Source of the DNA: Chitinophagaceae bacterium
GTDB taxonomy: Bacteria > Bacteroidota > Bacteroidia > Chitinophagales > Chitinophagaceae
Length of the DNA: 64,000 bases
Direction of reading: 5' to 3'
Assembly: GCA_027489035.1 (NCBI GenBank)
Contig: JAIYAN010000005.1
Coordinates: forward strand, 1-64,000
Of this stretch, positions 54,168 through 61,777 are shown in pieces (the stretch's first letter is position 1; every line of letters starts with the position of its first letter). Below the pieces are notes generated by a model. That model saw only the letters and a list, made by a program, of their open reading frames with translations. It had not been told where the DNA came from and ran no database searches. The position numbers were made by a program, and so were the translations under genes.

Positions 54168-56204
54168 ATGGAACATAAACATATATATGATGCACAAGGT
54201 AAACAACTTTGCTGCACACAAACTGAAAAAATATACACTAAGGCAGGTACAGGTGAATTAGTAAAAGAGCATTCAAAAAATGATGGACATAACCACAATG
54301 AACATTCAGATGAAGAAGGACACGGCCATTCAAGTGACAATGACAGTACCTTCAAAATGTTTTTTCCTTCTGTTATTTCCTTTGCATTGCTACTAATAGC
54401 CATCGCATTTGATAATTATTTTCCACAAACTTGGTTCACAGGTTGGGTACGTATTATTTGGTATGTAGCAGCTTATGCACCTGTTGGTTTTCCAGTTGTA
54501 AAAGAAGCGATTGTTGCCATAAGCAAAGGCGAAATATTTTCGGAATTTTTATTGATGAGTATTGCCACAATTGGAGCATTTACAATTGGCGAATATCCCG
54601 AAGCTGTGGCTGTGATGTTGTTTTATGCTGTAGGCGAAGTGTTTCAAACCTTAGCTGTAAAAAGAGCCAAATCTAATATAAAATCGTTGCTTGACCAGCG
54701 ACCAGATGAAGTAACAATTTTACAAAATAACGAAGCCAAGGTAGTAAAAGCCGAAAGTGTGAATATTGGTGATGTTATTCAACTAAAACCAGGTGAAAAA
54801 TTAGGATTAGATGGTGAATTGCTTTCAGAAAATGCTTCATTTAATACAGCAGCACTCACAGGTGAAAGTAAACCCGATACCAAAGAAAAAGGCGAAACTG
54901 TATTGGCAGGAATGATAAATTTGAATACTGTTGCCCAAGTAAAAGTCACAACAGCCTATACCGATAGTAAGCTAAGTAAAATTTTAGAATTAGTACAAAA
55001 CGCTACAGCCCAAAAAGCACCTACTGAATTATTCATTAGAAAATTTGCAAAAATATATACCCCTATTGTGGTGTTATTAGCTATACTTATTACAGTCCTT
55101 CCATACTTTTTTGTTGAAAATTATGTATTCAGTCAATGGCTTTACAGAGCCTTAGTTTTCTTAGTTATTTCTTGTCCTTGTGCATTGGTAATATCAATTC
55201 CTTTGGGATATTTTGGTGGAATTGGAGCAGCCAGTAAAAATGGTATCTTGTTTAAAGGCAGTAATTTTTTAGATATTATCGCCAATATTCAAAATGTGGT
55301 TATGGATAAAACAGGTACAATGACCGAAGGGGTTTTTAAAGTGCAGGAAGTAGTATTAAAACCTGAATTTAATAAAGATGAAATTTTGCAAATGGTAAAT
55401 GCTTTGGAAAGCCAAAGTACACACCCAGTTGCCACAGCTATTCATAATTTTGTAGGCAAAATAGATAACAATATTGTATTACAAAATGTAGAAGAAATAT
55501 CAGGACACGGCTTAAAAGCTGAGGTAAATGGAAAAGAATTATTGGTTGGTAATTTCAAACTAATGGATAAATTTTCTATAAAATATGACATTGACCCAAC
55601 AACAATAGTATATACCTTAATAGCTGTTTCTTATGATAAAAAATTTGTAGGCTACCTCACCATTGCAGATAGTATAAAAGAAGATGCACAAGAAACCATT
55701 GATAAGCTAAAAACATTGGGTGTAAAAACTACAATGCTCAGTGGAGATAAAAGTACAGTAGTAAAATTTGTTGCAAATAAATTAGGAATAGCAAATGCCT
55801 TTGGCGATTTATTACCCGAAGACAAAGTAAATAAAGTAAAAGAAATTATTGGGAAAAATGAAACCGTTGCTTTTGTAGGCGATGGTGTAAACGATGCACC
55901 AGTAGTAGCTTTAAGCAATGTAGGTATTGCAATGGGTGGCTTAGGCAGTGATGCTACTATTGAAACAGCAGATGTTGTAATTCAAGACGACAAGCCGAGT
56001 AAAATACCAATGGCAATCAATATCGGTAAACAAACCAAAAAAATTGTTTGGCAAAATATTGCATCTGCATTTGTGGTAAAAGGAATTGTATTAATACTTG
56101 GAGCAGGTGGATTAGCAACAATGTGGGAAGCTGTTTTTGCAGATGTAGGTGTGGCTTTATTAGCAATTTTAAATGCGGTAAGTATACAAAGAATGAAGTT
56201 TTAG
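54168..56204 (+). CDS. P1B-type heavy-metal ATPase, Zn/Cd/Pb-like
   Basis: 678 residues. A His-rich N-terminus (HNHNEHSDEEGHGHSSD, about 43-60) replaces the usual HMA domain. Transmembrane core with SCPCALVISIPLGYFGG (about 340-356), phosphorylation motif DKTGTMTEG (about 385), SGHGLKAEV (HP-type region), GDGVNDAPVVAL (about 570) and a last helix pair with the lysine in VVKGIVLILGAGG and the aspartate in VFADVGVALLAIL. Lys and Asp at these positions are typical of P1B-2 pumps, so zinc, cadmium or lead is more likely than copper. Confidence 0.85.
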   Translation: MEHKHIYDAQGKQLCCTQTEKIYTKAGTGELVKEHSKNDGHNHNEHSDEEGHGHSSDNDSTFKMFFPSVISFALLLIAIAFDNYFPQTWFTGWVRIIWYVAAYAPVGFPVVKEAIVAISKGEIFSEFLLMSIATIGAFTIGEYPEAVAVMLFYAVGEVFQTLAVKRAKSNIKSLLDQRPDEVTILQNNEAKVVKAESVNIGDVIQLKPGEKLGLDGELLSENASFNTAALTGESKPDTKEKGETVLAGMINLNTVAQVKVTTAYTDSKLSKILELVQNATAQKAPTELFIRKFAKIYTPIVVLLAILITVLPYFFVENYVFSQWLYRALVFLVISCPCALVISIPLGYFGGIGAASKNGILFKGSNFLDIIANIQNVVMDKTGTMTEGVFKVQEVVLKPEFNKDEILQMVNALESQSTHPVATAIHNFVGKIDNNIVLQNVEEISGHGLKAEVNGKELLVGNFKLMDKFSIKYDIDPTTIVYTLIAVSYDKKFVGYLTIADSIKEDAQETIDKLKTLGVKTTMLSGDKSTVVKFVANKLGIANAFGDLLPEDKVNKVKEIIGKNETVAFVGDGVNDAPVVALSNVGIAMGGLGSDATIETADVVIQDDKPSKIPMAINIGKQTKKIVWQNIASAFVVKGIVLILGAGGLATMWEAVFADVGVALLAILNAVSIQRMKF

Positions 56205-56476
56205 CCCCCAGCCAACGCACAAAAAAAAATACGGCTTTGGGCTTTGCCAAGACACAATACCAAAGCTTAAAGCCCTCTAAGGTATTGCAGTCAGTTTTTA
56301 ACTGTCATATTTTTTGTGGCTATGCTACCCAAGACTATTGGCACATTGCAATACTCACTTCGTTGCGTTTGCAAAGAGCCAAGCTAACCCACAGCATAGC
56401 AACAAAAAAACGCTTCGTTCCAACCACCACCACCACTTCGCTTATGCCAGTATAAAAACTGCCTGAAGCTACATTA

Positions 56477-56572
56477 ACATAATGTGGCATTATAGGTTCA
56501 CTTCGTACTGCCCTTTGCTACGCTTATGCAAGCATCCAAACACACAGGGCAGTCCTATAATACACATTATGT
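56477..56572. repeat. Long bulged hairpin
   Basis: Arm ACATAATGTGGCATTATAGG (56477-56496) pairs with CCTATAATACACATTATGT (56554-56572) with a single gap and mismatch. Next inwards ACTGCCCT (56507-56514) pairs perfectly with AGGGCAGT (56546-56553). A 10-nt bulge lies on one side and the terminal loop is 31 nt. Confidence 0.75.
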
Positions 56573-57061
56573 GTAAGTAGCCAATACCTTAGCCCACTAA
56601 AAAAGCTATTCTCTATTATTGTTTTTAATGGTATAGCTTTTTTATTGGAAGCCGTATTTTTTCGCCAACGCTTCTCCCCCCAAGCCACACACCCCAACCA
56701 CCCTTTTCAATGGTGCAGAAAAAAAATAAAGCATTAATTTATTGCTGCCAATGTGCTTAATAAAGTGTTCATTCATTTCGTTTCTTTGCGTTTCGGCAGG
56801 CTGTCGCTAATATGCCTACACTTCATTGCACTACATTCATTTCACACATTATTTTAAGCACCCCACAGCAAGAGTATTTCGTACCTCATACACTTGCTTT
56901 CAGCCAACGCCACTACTGTAGGTATGCTTTATTTTTTCTGCGTCTTGTTTACCCCAATCCATCGCTTCAAAAGGAATTTGTTTTTTAGTAGATAATAGGA
57001 ATGAAGATGTAAAAGTTTTCCAAAGAGAAAAAACAAACCGAATAAAAAGGAAAGCAAAGTT

Positions 57062-57210
57062 AGGTGGCTCACACAAGCCAACGCTACAAAAAGCCCAAAA
57101 GACTACGGCATAATGGCAAGGCATTTAATGTGCTTCGCAATATTATTTTTTTGCCTTGCCAGCCTTCGGCACTTATTCCGTTTCCTTTTGGTCTTTTTCC
57201 TTCGCCACCT
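57062..57210. repeat. Nested palindromic element, copy 1
   Basis: Outer pair AGGTGGC/GCCACCT; middle pair CCAAAAGACTACGGCATAA / TTATTCCGTTTCCTTTTGG (imperfect); inner perfect GGCAAGGCA / TGCCTTGCC. The same architecture recurs at 57802-57950. Confidence 0.7.
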
Positions 57211-57306
57211 CTTTGAATGCTTTCTTTTTTTTCTGTTTTTTTCTTTGTAAAAATATTATGTTGGTTTTCGCCACAGCAAGGAACAAAGCAGGTAACAATT
57301 AAAGCA

Positions 57307-57744
57307 ATGTTTCTTATGCAGTCAGTAAAAATTTACACATTCAATCCAAAAAATCCAGTAAACGAATTTGATATTTACGTTTTATGCAAAGGCTTAAATA
57401 GTGGCAAGCCACTTGAAAAGCCTTGCCCTAATTGTTTTGTAGTAGCTTGTAAAAATCAAGCAGATAAAGACTTTTACACCACCTTACTTTTTGGCTTATG
57501 GAAAATAAAGCACTTTTACCCATATCATACAGGCTCTGTTATTCCATTTATTCGCATTTCAGATTTCAAGCAAATAGTAAAGGAACAAGCCAACCGAGTA
57601 AGTATAAAGCCACAAGATTTTATTGAAGATGTACACAAGTTCAAATTAATTGAGCGAAAGCAAAAACAGATTTACGAACAAATGGCATTGCTAAACGATG
57701 TAAAAAGAGCCTTAATATACAGGCATTTCCACAGCAAACGATAA
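57307..57744 (+). CDS. Conserved hypothetical protein (DUF6943-like)
   Basis: About 145 residues. The N-terminal part YTFNPKNPVNEFDIYVLCKGLNSGKPLEKPCPNCFVVAC contains a CPNC pair, and FYTTLLFGLWKIKHFYPYHTGSVIPFIRISDFKQIV is a conserved-looking core, followed by an amphipathic helix ending in VKRALIYRHFHSKR. Similar proteins occur in Bacteroidota mobile DNA; I know no function. An upstream start at 57217 exists but would lie in the palindromic element. The gene sits between two copies of that element. Confidence 0.6.
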   Translation: MFLMQSVKIYTFNPKNPVNEFDIYVLCKGLNSGKPLEKPCPNCFVVACKNQADKDFYTTLLFGLWKIKHFYPYHTGSVIPFIRISDFKQIVKEQANRVSIKPQDFIEDVHKFKLIERKQKQIYEQMALLNDVKRALIYRHFHSKR

Positions 57745-57801
57745 TGGTGGGCTGAATGTGCTATGAACTGCCGTATAAAAATTTAATATGCAAAGTTAGC
57801 A

Positions 57802-57950
57802 AGGGTGGCTAACCCACAAAGCCAACAAAAAAAACCAAAAGACTACGGCATAATGCAAAAAAAATAGTTGCAAGGCGATGCCAAATTTGCATCTATTTTT
57901 TTGCACCCTTCGGGACTTATTCCGTTTCCTTTTGGTTTTTTTACCACCCT
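57802..57950. repeat. Nested palindromic element, copy 2
   Basis: Outer pair AGGGTGG/CCACCCT; middle CCAAAAGACTACGGCATAA / TTATTCCGTTTCCTTTTGG; inner TGCAAAAAAAATAG / CTATTTTTTTGCA with one mismatch or gap. The middle sequences are identical with copy 1, while the inner stem differs. Confidence 0.75.
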
Positions 57951-58230
57951 TGCACTGAGAAGCATATTAAATATTTTATACTATGTCAGTACAGCACATT
58001 TCCCAGTCAGCCACCAGTTCAGCAGTTTGCAGCTGTGGCTCTTGTCAGTCAGGCTCTTTAGTAGCCGTTTCGCCTTTTGCCCATCAGCGTAGGGTTCGTA
58101 GGCGTTTTTTCAATTGGTCACCTTCTTTAGGTTGCCGTGTTTACAATTTGGCTTGTGGTTGTTCCCTTTGGGTTTATGCTTCAGGTCAGCGTTTCGTTTC
58201 ATCTTTGCCCTTTTAGGGCATTGATGATAC

Positions 58231-58261
58231 AAAAAAGAAAGCCCCACCAAATGGCAGGGCT
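58231..58261 (-). terminator. Terminator of the minus-strand gene
   Basis: On the minus strand, AGCCCTGCC and GGTGGGGCTT form a stem followed by TCTTTTTT, about 27 bp after the stop of the 58288-59043 gene. Confidence 0.65.
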
Positions 58262-58287
58262 AACTTCAACTGATAAGAAAGAATATT

Positions 58288-59043
58288 TTAGTTACCGTCA
58301 ACTTTCACAATTGCTAATGGATTGTACACACCATTTTTTAATGGGTACATTTGACCGTTAACCTCTTGGTAAAACTCAACACCCAACACCAAGAATAAAG
58401 GCTTAGTGCTGTTTGCAGTAACTGTATTGGTAAGAGTAATTGCTGCAGTAGCCACAGTATCCCAGGCAATAATTGCACTTCCATTTTCATCTACAACAAA
58501 GGTTTCATTTTCAAAATCAACTTCTGCACCAGCAGTTTCAATTTTGAAGTGAGTAGTACCAGAAGGAGCAGCAATCATTGTATAAGGCACAAATGATGCA
58601 AGGGAAATTTCTAAAGTTCCAGCAGTTCGGTTAATGGTTGCCGTATATGGAGCATATAACGCATTACCAAGCTTTCCTTTGATGTTAAATTCAAAGCCTT
58701 CTAATAGTTCGGCTTCGCCATCAATCACATTTCTTTGACCTCTTGGATTGGTTAAATCGGCTTGTATAACCTTAACCATTTCAGAAGTCAAACGGCCAAC
58801 CATTCGGTTGTCGGCAGAATTTTGCAAAATTGTTCTTAATGAAGTTCGTAAAAGCTTACCAGCTTTTCCAGCAGCACCAAATTCAGCACCGTTTTCCCTT
58901 GTTCTTTGAAAGTTAGGGTCGGTTGCTATTCGTGAAGCTTCAACACCACCTTTTTCTCTTGCAAGATGTCCATCTTGCGTCTTGTAGAATGTAATACCAC
59001 CAAGTGTACCATTCAATTTTATCAAACCTGATTGTCTTGCCAT
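58288..59043 (-). CDS. Conserved hypothetical protein of Bacteroidota mobile DNA
   Basis: 251 residues, no signal peptide. The N-terminus MARQSGLIKLNGTLGGITFYKTQDGHLAREKGGV and the segment RTRENGAEFGAAGKAGKLLRTSLRTIL (about 46-72) are recognisable as a recurrent Bacteroidota family; the C-terminal half is beta-rich (TAAITLTNTVTANSTKPLFLVLGVEFYQEVNGQMYPLKNGVYN). The shape recalls a secreted or phage-structural protein, but I know of no experimental role. It is single, with its own promoter and terminator, and transcribed against its neighbours. Confidence 0.65.
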   Translation of the reverse strand: MARQSGLIKLNGTLGGITFYKTQDGHLAREKGGVEASRIATDPNFQRTRENGAEFGAAGKAGKLLRTSLRTILQNSADNRMVGRLTSEMVKVIQADLTNPRGQRNVIDGEAELLEGFEFNIKGKLGNALYAPYTATINRTAGTLEISLASFVPYTMIAAPSGTTHFKIETAGAEVDFENETFVVDENGSAIIAWDTVATAAITLTNTVTANSTKPLFLVLGVEFYQEVNGQMYPLKNGVYNPLAIVKVDGN

Positions 59044-59069
59044 TTTTATAAAATTTTAATTGTTCAAGG

Positions 59070-59100
59070 CAAAAATATTATGGCTTATAAGTGTTTCAAA
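59070..59100 (-). promoter_or_regulatory. Promoter of the minus-strand conserved hypothetical
   Basis: Read on the minus strand, TTTG (59100-59097), 19-bp spacer, TATTTTTG (59077-59070). The gene's ATG is at 59043, so the leader would be about 20-25 nt. Confidence 0.55.
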
Positions 59101-59174
59101 ACTTCCACTTCCGACATTTCCGTTATTGCCACATTATGCCAACAAACACACTTTTACCACTCACAAAAAAGTAA

Positions 59175-59219
59175 TATCTTTGCAATAGATACTTCATACC
59201 AAAAGTATGGATGAAGTAT
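59175..59219 (+). promoter_or_regulatory. Promoter element and leader inverted repeat before the 62-residue gene
   Basis: TATCTTTG at 59175-59182 fits a -7 box. A perfect 9-bp inverted repeat, ATACTTCAT (59189-59197) / ATGAAGTAT (59211-59219), covers the expected transcript start. The ATG follows at 59240. Confidence 0.5.
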
Positions 59220-59239
59220 TAAACAAGTATTTTTTATAA

Positions 59240-59428
59240 ATGAATAGACTGTGTATTTATCCGAAAGACATTCAGATAATCACAGGCAAAAGCGACAGAT
59301 ATGGTAGATACCTTATTAAGAGGATTAAAGAACACTTCAACAAAGAGCAACATCAAGTTGTTACCGTTGATGAGTTCTGCCAGTATTTGGGCTTACAACT
59401 CGATGTAGTTGTAAAGCAATTAAGATAA
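59240..59428 (+). CDS. Small hypothetical protein, possible HTH
   Basis: 62 residues: LCIYPKDIQIITGKSDRYGRYLIKRIKEHFNKEQHQVVTVDEFCQYLGLQLDVVVKQLR. The pattern resembles a short DNA-binding helix bundle common in Bacteroidota genomes, with no experimental role that I know. It is preceded by a promoter and an inverted repeat. Confidence 0.5.
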   Translation: MNRLCIYPKDIQIITGKSDRYGRYLIKRIKEHFNKEQHQVVTVDEFCQYLGLQLDVVVKQLR

Positions 59429-59606
59429 TAGCTTATCTTCGCTTTCGCTTATGATAAGGACAAACACACTCTTTACACAACTTCATATCTTCTCTTCTTT
59501 GTGTTGTGGTTTCACTTGTTTTAGTAGGTTTTGTTGCCCAGTTGTTGCCCAACAATTTACAAATTCCATAGAACCCTTTATTGATAAGGGATTACGATTT
59601 AACTTT

Positions 59607-59627
59607 ACAATTTGTATCGGGAAATAG
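59607..59627 (+). other. mnmE-tail attachment-site copy 2 (degenerate)
   Basis: Reads aca-att-tgt-atc-ggg-aaa-tag, i.e. CIGK-stop preserved with the two preceding codons changed. Downstream GAAATAGTATAAATAAT resembles TAAATAGTATAACTAAT after copy 3. Confidence 0.65.
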
Positions 59628-59699
59628 TATAAATAATAGAAAATCAATTAATTATATCAAAAATTATCAATATTTTTGCAGATTTTTAAAAATAAAAAA

Positions 59700-59736
59700 T
59701 TTGCGAAAAGTGCCGAAATTCACTACCTTTCGCAAA
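59700..59736 (+). promoter_or_regulatory. AbiE operator and promoter
   Basis: Inverted repeat TTTGCGAAA (59700-59708) / TTTCGCAAA (59728-59736). The -33 TTTG and a -7 TACCTTTC (59724-59731) lie within it, a design suited to autoregulation by the AbiEi antitoxin. Confidence 0.65.
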
Positions 59737-59749
59737 AATATACTTTTTA

Positions 59750-60568
59750 GTGGATGCAAAACAAAATATCAAAGCTGAGGATTGGGTTAATGAATTATTA
59801 TCTCAGGGTAAGTATGCATTTACTTTGGACGCAATAAGAATTGCATTTCCCAATCAAAAAAATGTTGCAATAAAATCTTCATTAAAAAGATTAGTTGATA
59901 AAGAATTAATCATTTCTATTCATAAAGGTTATTATTTAATCATCCCTCCACAATACAAATCAAAAGGTATCCTTCCTCCTGCATTGTATCTTGATAGTTT
60001 TATGAAAGAGCTAAGACGTCCTTACTATTTGGCACTATTAAATGCAGCGGCATATCATGGGGCATCTCATCAACAACCACAAGAATTTTTTGTTGTCACA
60101 AATTTTCCGGTGTTAAGACCAACCAAAAAAAAGGGGCTTAAAGTAAATTACTTTAGTAAAGAGTTGATACCAGAAAAATTATTAGAAATAAAAAAAACAG
60201 AAACAGGTTATTTGAAAATTTCCAATCCTTTTTTGACAGCGACTGACCTTATTCAGTATGCAAAAAGAGTTGGAGGAATCAATCGGGTAACAACTATATT
60301 ATATGAATTGATGGAAAGTATTAAGCCAGAATCTTTTGATAACTATTTGCTGGAATATATTCCTGTTAGTGCTTTACAGCGATTAGGGTATTTGTTAGAT
60401 AAAGTGTTGGATAATCAATCGCTTGCAAATAAACTTTATCAATTACTACAAAATAATAAAACCAAATTGTATCCCATTTCTTTAAAAACATCTGCACCTT
60501 TTAAAGGATTTACTGTTGATGAGAAATGGAAAGTGGTTGTGAATACGATTATTGAAACTGACTTTTAA
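59750..60568 (+). CDS. abiEi: AbiEi-type antitoxin (transcriptional regulator)
   Basis: 272 residues with a GTG start. N-terminal winged helix (GKYAFTLDAIRIAFPNQKNVAIKSSLKRLVDKELIISIHKGYYLIIP, about 18-65), then the AbiEi domain (LRRPYYLALLNAAAYHGASHQQPQEFFVVTNF). AbiEi proteins repress their own operon and counter the AbiEii nucleotidyltransferase in type IV toxin-antitoxin systems that can abort phage infection. A perfect palindrome covers the promoter. The toxin gene begins 24 bp after the stop. Confidence 0.88.
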   Translation: MDAKQNIKAEDWVNELLSQGKYAFTLDAIRIAFPNQKNVAIKSSLKRLVDKELIISIHKGYYLIIPPQYKSKGILPPALYLDSFMKELRRPYYLALLNAAAYHGASHQQPQEFFVVTNFPVLRPTKKKGLKVNYFSKELIPEKLLEIKKTETGYLKISNPFLTATDLIQYAKRVGGINRVTTILYELMESIKPESFDNYLLEYIPVSALQRLGYLLDKVLDNQSLANKLYQLLQNNKTKLYPISLKTSAPFKGFTVDEKWKVVVNTIIETDF

Positions 60569-60592
60569 TTTACTTTATACAAAAAATATTAA

Positions 60593-61387
60593 ATGATTCC
60601 TCAGGCATACATAACAGAATGGTCAAATCAAGTTCCTTGGCAAACGAATGAACAAGTTGAACAAGATTTAGTTATTTGCAGAGCATTGGTTGAAATATTC
60701 TCCGATGAATTTTTGGCAAAAAGTCTTGCCTTCAGAGGAGGCACTGCTTTACATAAATTATACCTGAATCCTCAGCCTCGTTATTCTGAAGATATAGACT
60801 TGGTTCAAATCACAGCAGAACCTTTTGGCGATATTGTAAATAGATTAAGAGAACGACTTGCATTTTTAGGGGAGCCAATTCGTAAGCGAAAAGAAAATAA
60901 TTTCACCCTACAATATCGATTTGAATCAGAGTTTCCACCAGTTCAAAATCTACGTTTAAAAGTTGAAACGAATTGTAGAGAGCATTTCACCATTTTAGGA
61001 TATCACCATTTCCCATTTGAAGTAAAATCTGCTTGGTTTACTGGTGCTTGTGAAATCACAACATATAAGATTGAAGAGTTGTTAGGCACAAAATTACGAG
61101 CACTTTATCAAAGAAGAAAAGGAAGAGATTTATTCGATATGCATAAGTCGTTAGAGCAACTTCCCGATTTGAATAAAGAAATGATTTTAGAATGTTATCA
61201 TCAATACATGAAATTTGTAGTTGATCATCCGCCAAGCAAAACAATGTATCTTCAAAATATGGAAGCAAAAATGCAAGATGATGAATTCATTGGTGATATT
61301 GCTGGTCTAATCAGACCAACTGAAGAATATAATCAGTCCGCTGCGTATGAATTAGTGAAGAAAAATTTATTGGATAAATTGATTTGA
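60593..61387 (+). CDS. abiEii: AbiEii/AbiGii-type nucleotidyltransferase toxin
   Basis: 264 residues. The DNA polymerase beta-like nucleotidyltransferase motif is LAFRGGTALHKLYL (about 43-56) with RYSEDIDLV (about 63-71, DxD). A later motif ITTYKIEELLGTKLRALYQRRKGRDLFDM (about 151-180) is the usual AbiEii block. Enzymes of this type can transfer nucleotides to tRNA or other targets when uninhibited. It pairs with the AbiEi gene and lies within a segment bounded by mnmE-tail copies 2 and 3. Confidence 0.9.
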   Translation: MIPQAYITEWSNQVPWQTNEQVEQDLVICRALVEIFSDEFLAKSLAFRGGTALHKLYLNPQPRYSEDIDLVQITAEPFGDIVNRLRERLAFLGEPIRKRKENNFTLQYRFESEFPPVQNLRLKVETNCREHFTILGYHHFPFEVKSAWFTGACEITTYKIEELLGTKLRALYQRRKGRDLFDMHKSLEQLPDLNKEMILECYHQYMKFVVDHPPSKTMYLQNMEAKMQDDEFIGDIAGLIRPTEEYNQSAAYELVKKNLLDKLI

Positions 61388-61431
61388 GAAAAATAAATCG
61401 CGTTAAAAAAATAGATTTTTGAAATTTGTCA

Positions 61432-61511
61432 ATTACTTTTTATTCCTGTACCTCATTTGTACCCCGCCCCTGAAAACCATTACTGGTAAGGGTTTTAAAG
61501 TTTTGTATCGG
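61432..61511 (+). repeat. Element right-end repeat, copy 1 (80 bp)
   Basis: Matches 63061-63140 at 74 of 80 positions. Contains paired arm boxes CCTGTACC (61445) and TTTGTACC (61456), a hairpin and the start of the mnmE tail. The arm boxes match those at the island left end (15086, 15097). Confidence 0.85.
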
Positions 61512-61518
61512 TAAATAG
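61498..61518 (+). other. mnmE-tail attachment-site copy 3
   Basis: aag-ttt-tgt-atc-ggt-aaa-tag: encodes KFCIGK-stop, with wobble differences from mnmE. Joined to the right-end repeat. Confidence 0.8.
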
Positions 61519-61731
61519 TATAACTAATTGAAATACAAATATTTGTAAGGTTTTTTACATTGAAATATCTTTGTTTTTTTAGCTCATATTTTTATTCGAG
61601 TTACTCCCCAAAAGCAATAAAATGCACATTTTGATATGCATATTAAATATAAAAATGCACAACCAAATGTTCAAAATAAGTTTTCATAACTCGACTCCAC
61701 TTTTTTAAATACGAACACCCCTAAAAACAAG

Positions 61732-61773
61732 TATGTTTGCAGTTTGCAATTCGCGAACATAGAATTATATTTG
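61732..61773 (+). promoter_or_regulatory. Promoter and operator of the winged-helix/nucleotidyltransferase operon
   Basis: Inverted repeat TATGTTTGC (61732-61740) / GCGAACATA (61753-61761) with one mismatch. TTTG (61743-61746), 19-bp spacer, TATATTTG (61766-61773). The ATG lies at 61778, so transcription should begin at or next to the start codon. Confidence 0.65.
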
Positions 61774-61777
61774 TGTA

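Larger units (their letters stand above)
56205..57306. other. Gene-poor, palindrome-rich stretch (1.1 kb)
   Basis: No credible coding sequence. Outer inverted pair: AAATACGGCTT at 56228-56238 and AAGCCGTATTT at 56650-56660. Inside it are a long hairpin (56477-56572) and a terminator-like pair (AAAAAAGCTAT about 56600 / ATAGCTTTTTTA about 56632). The stretch then runs into the first of two related palindromic elements at 57062-57210. It may hold a structured RNA, an origin or a transfer site, or be the remains of a mobile element. Confidence 0.6.
57745..58287. other. Gap with second palindromic element and no confident gene
   Basis: Contains the nested palindrome copy 2 (57802-57950) and a GC-richer part (about 57960-58210). 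An open frame at 57983-58216 encodes a Cys-rich peptide (SAVCSCGSCQSGS...LGCRVYNLACGCS); it has no promoter or RBS that I can see and could be chance. A minus-strand terminator closes the region at 58231-58261. Confidence 0.5.
59429..59749. other. Intergenic with mnmE-tail copy 2, arm-like boxes and AbiE promoter
   Basis: Holds TGTTGCCC boxes at 59532 and 59543 (11-bp spacing), a CCCTT..AAGGG hairpin (about 59573-59590), the tail copy at 59607-59627 and the AbiE operator/promoter at 59700-59736. Confidence 0.6.
14944..61518 (+). mobile_element. Integrative genomic island at the mnmE 3' end
   Basis: About 46.6 kb between mnmE-tail copies 1 and 3. The left end carries a zinc-ribbon HTH gene, a tyrosine integrase and paired TTTGTACC boxes (15086, 15097). 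The right end has the matching pair (61445, 61456) next to copy 3. Cargo: predicted defence operons, an IS21 element, heavy-metal resistance and AbiE. A degenerate tail copy at 59607 suggests that the AbiE segment may have been a separate insertion. No conjugation genes were recognised, so the island probably moves with help, unless such genes have been lost. Confidence 0.75.
61388..61777. other. Intergenic with right-end repeat, mnmE-tail copy 3 and next promoter
   Basis: No gene. It holds the 80-bp right-end repeat (61432-61511), a hairpin (AAAACCATTAC / GTAAGGGTTTT with one mismatch, 61473-61496), tail copy 3, and the palindrome and promoter of the following operon (61732-61773). Confidence 0.7.

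Noticed and set aside
57983..58216. Cys-rich 77-residue open frame (SAVCSCGSCQ)
   Set aside because: No promoter, no convincing start and overlapping frames in a GC-richer spacer. Kept only as a note in the gap description.
14944..61518. Calling the island a conjugative element (ICE)
   Set aside because: No relaxase, coupling protein or Tra/VirB-like genes were recognised in the window, so it is described as an integrative island only.
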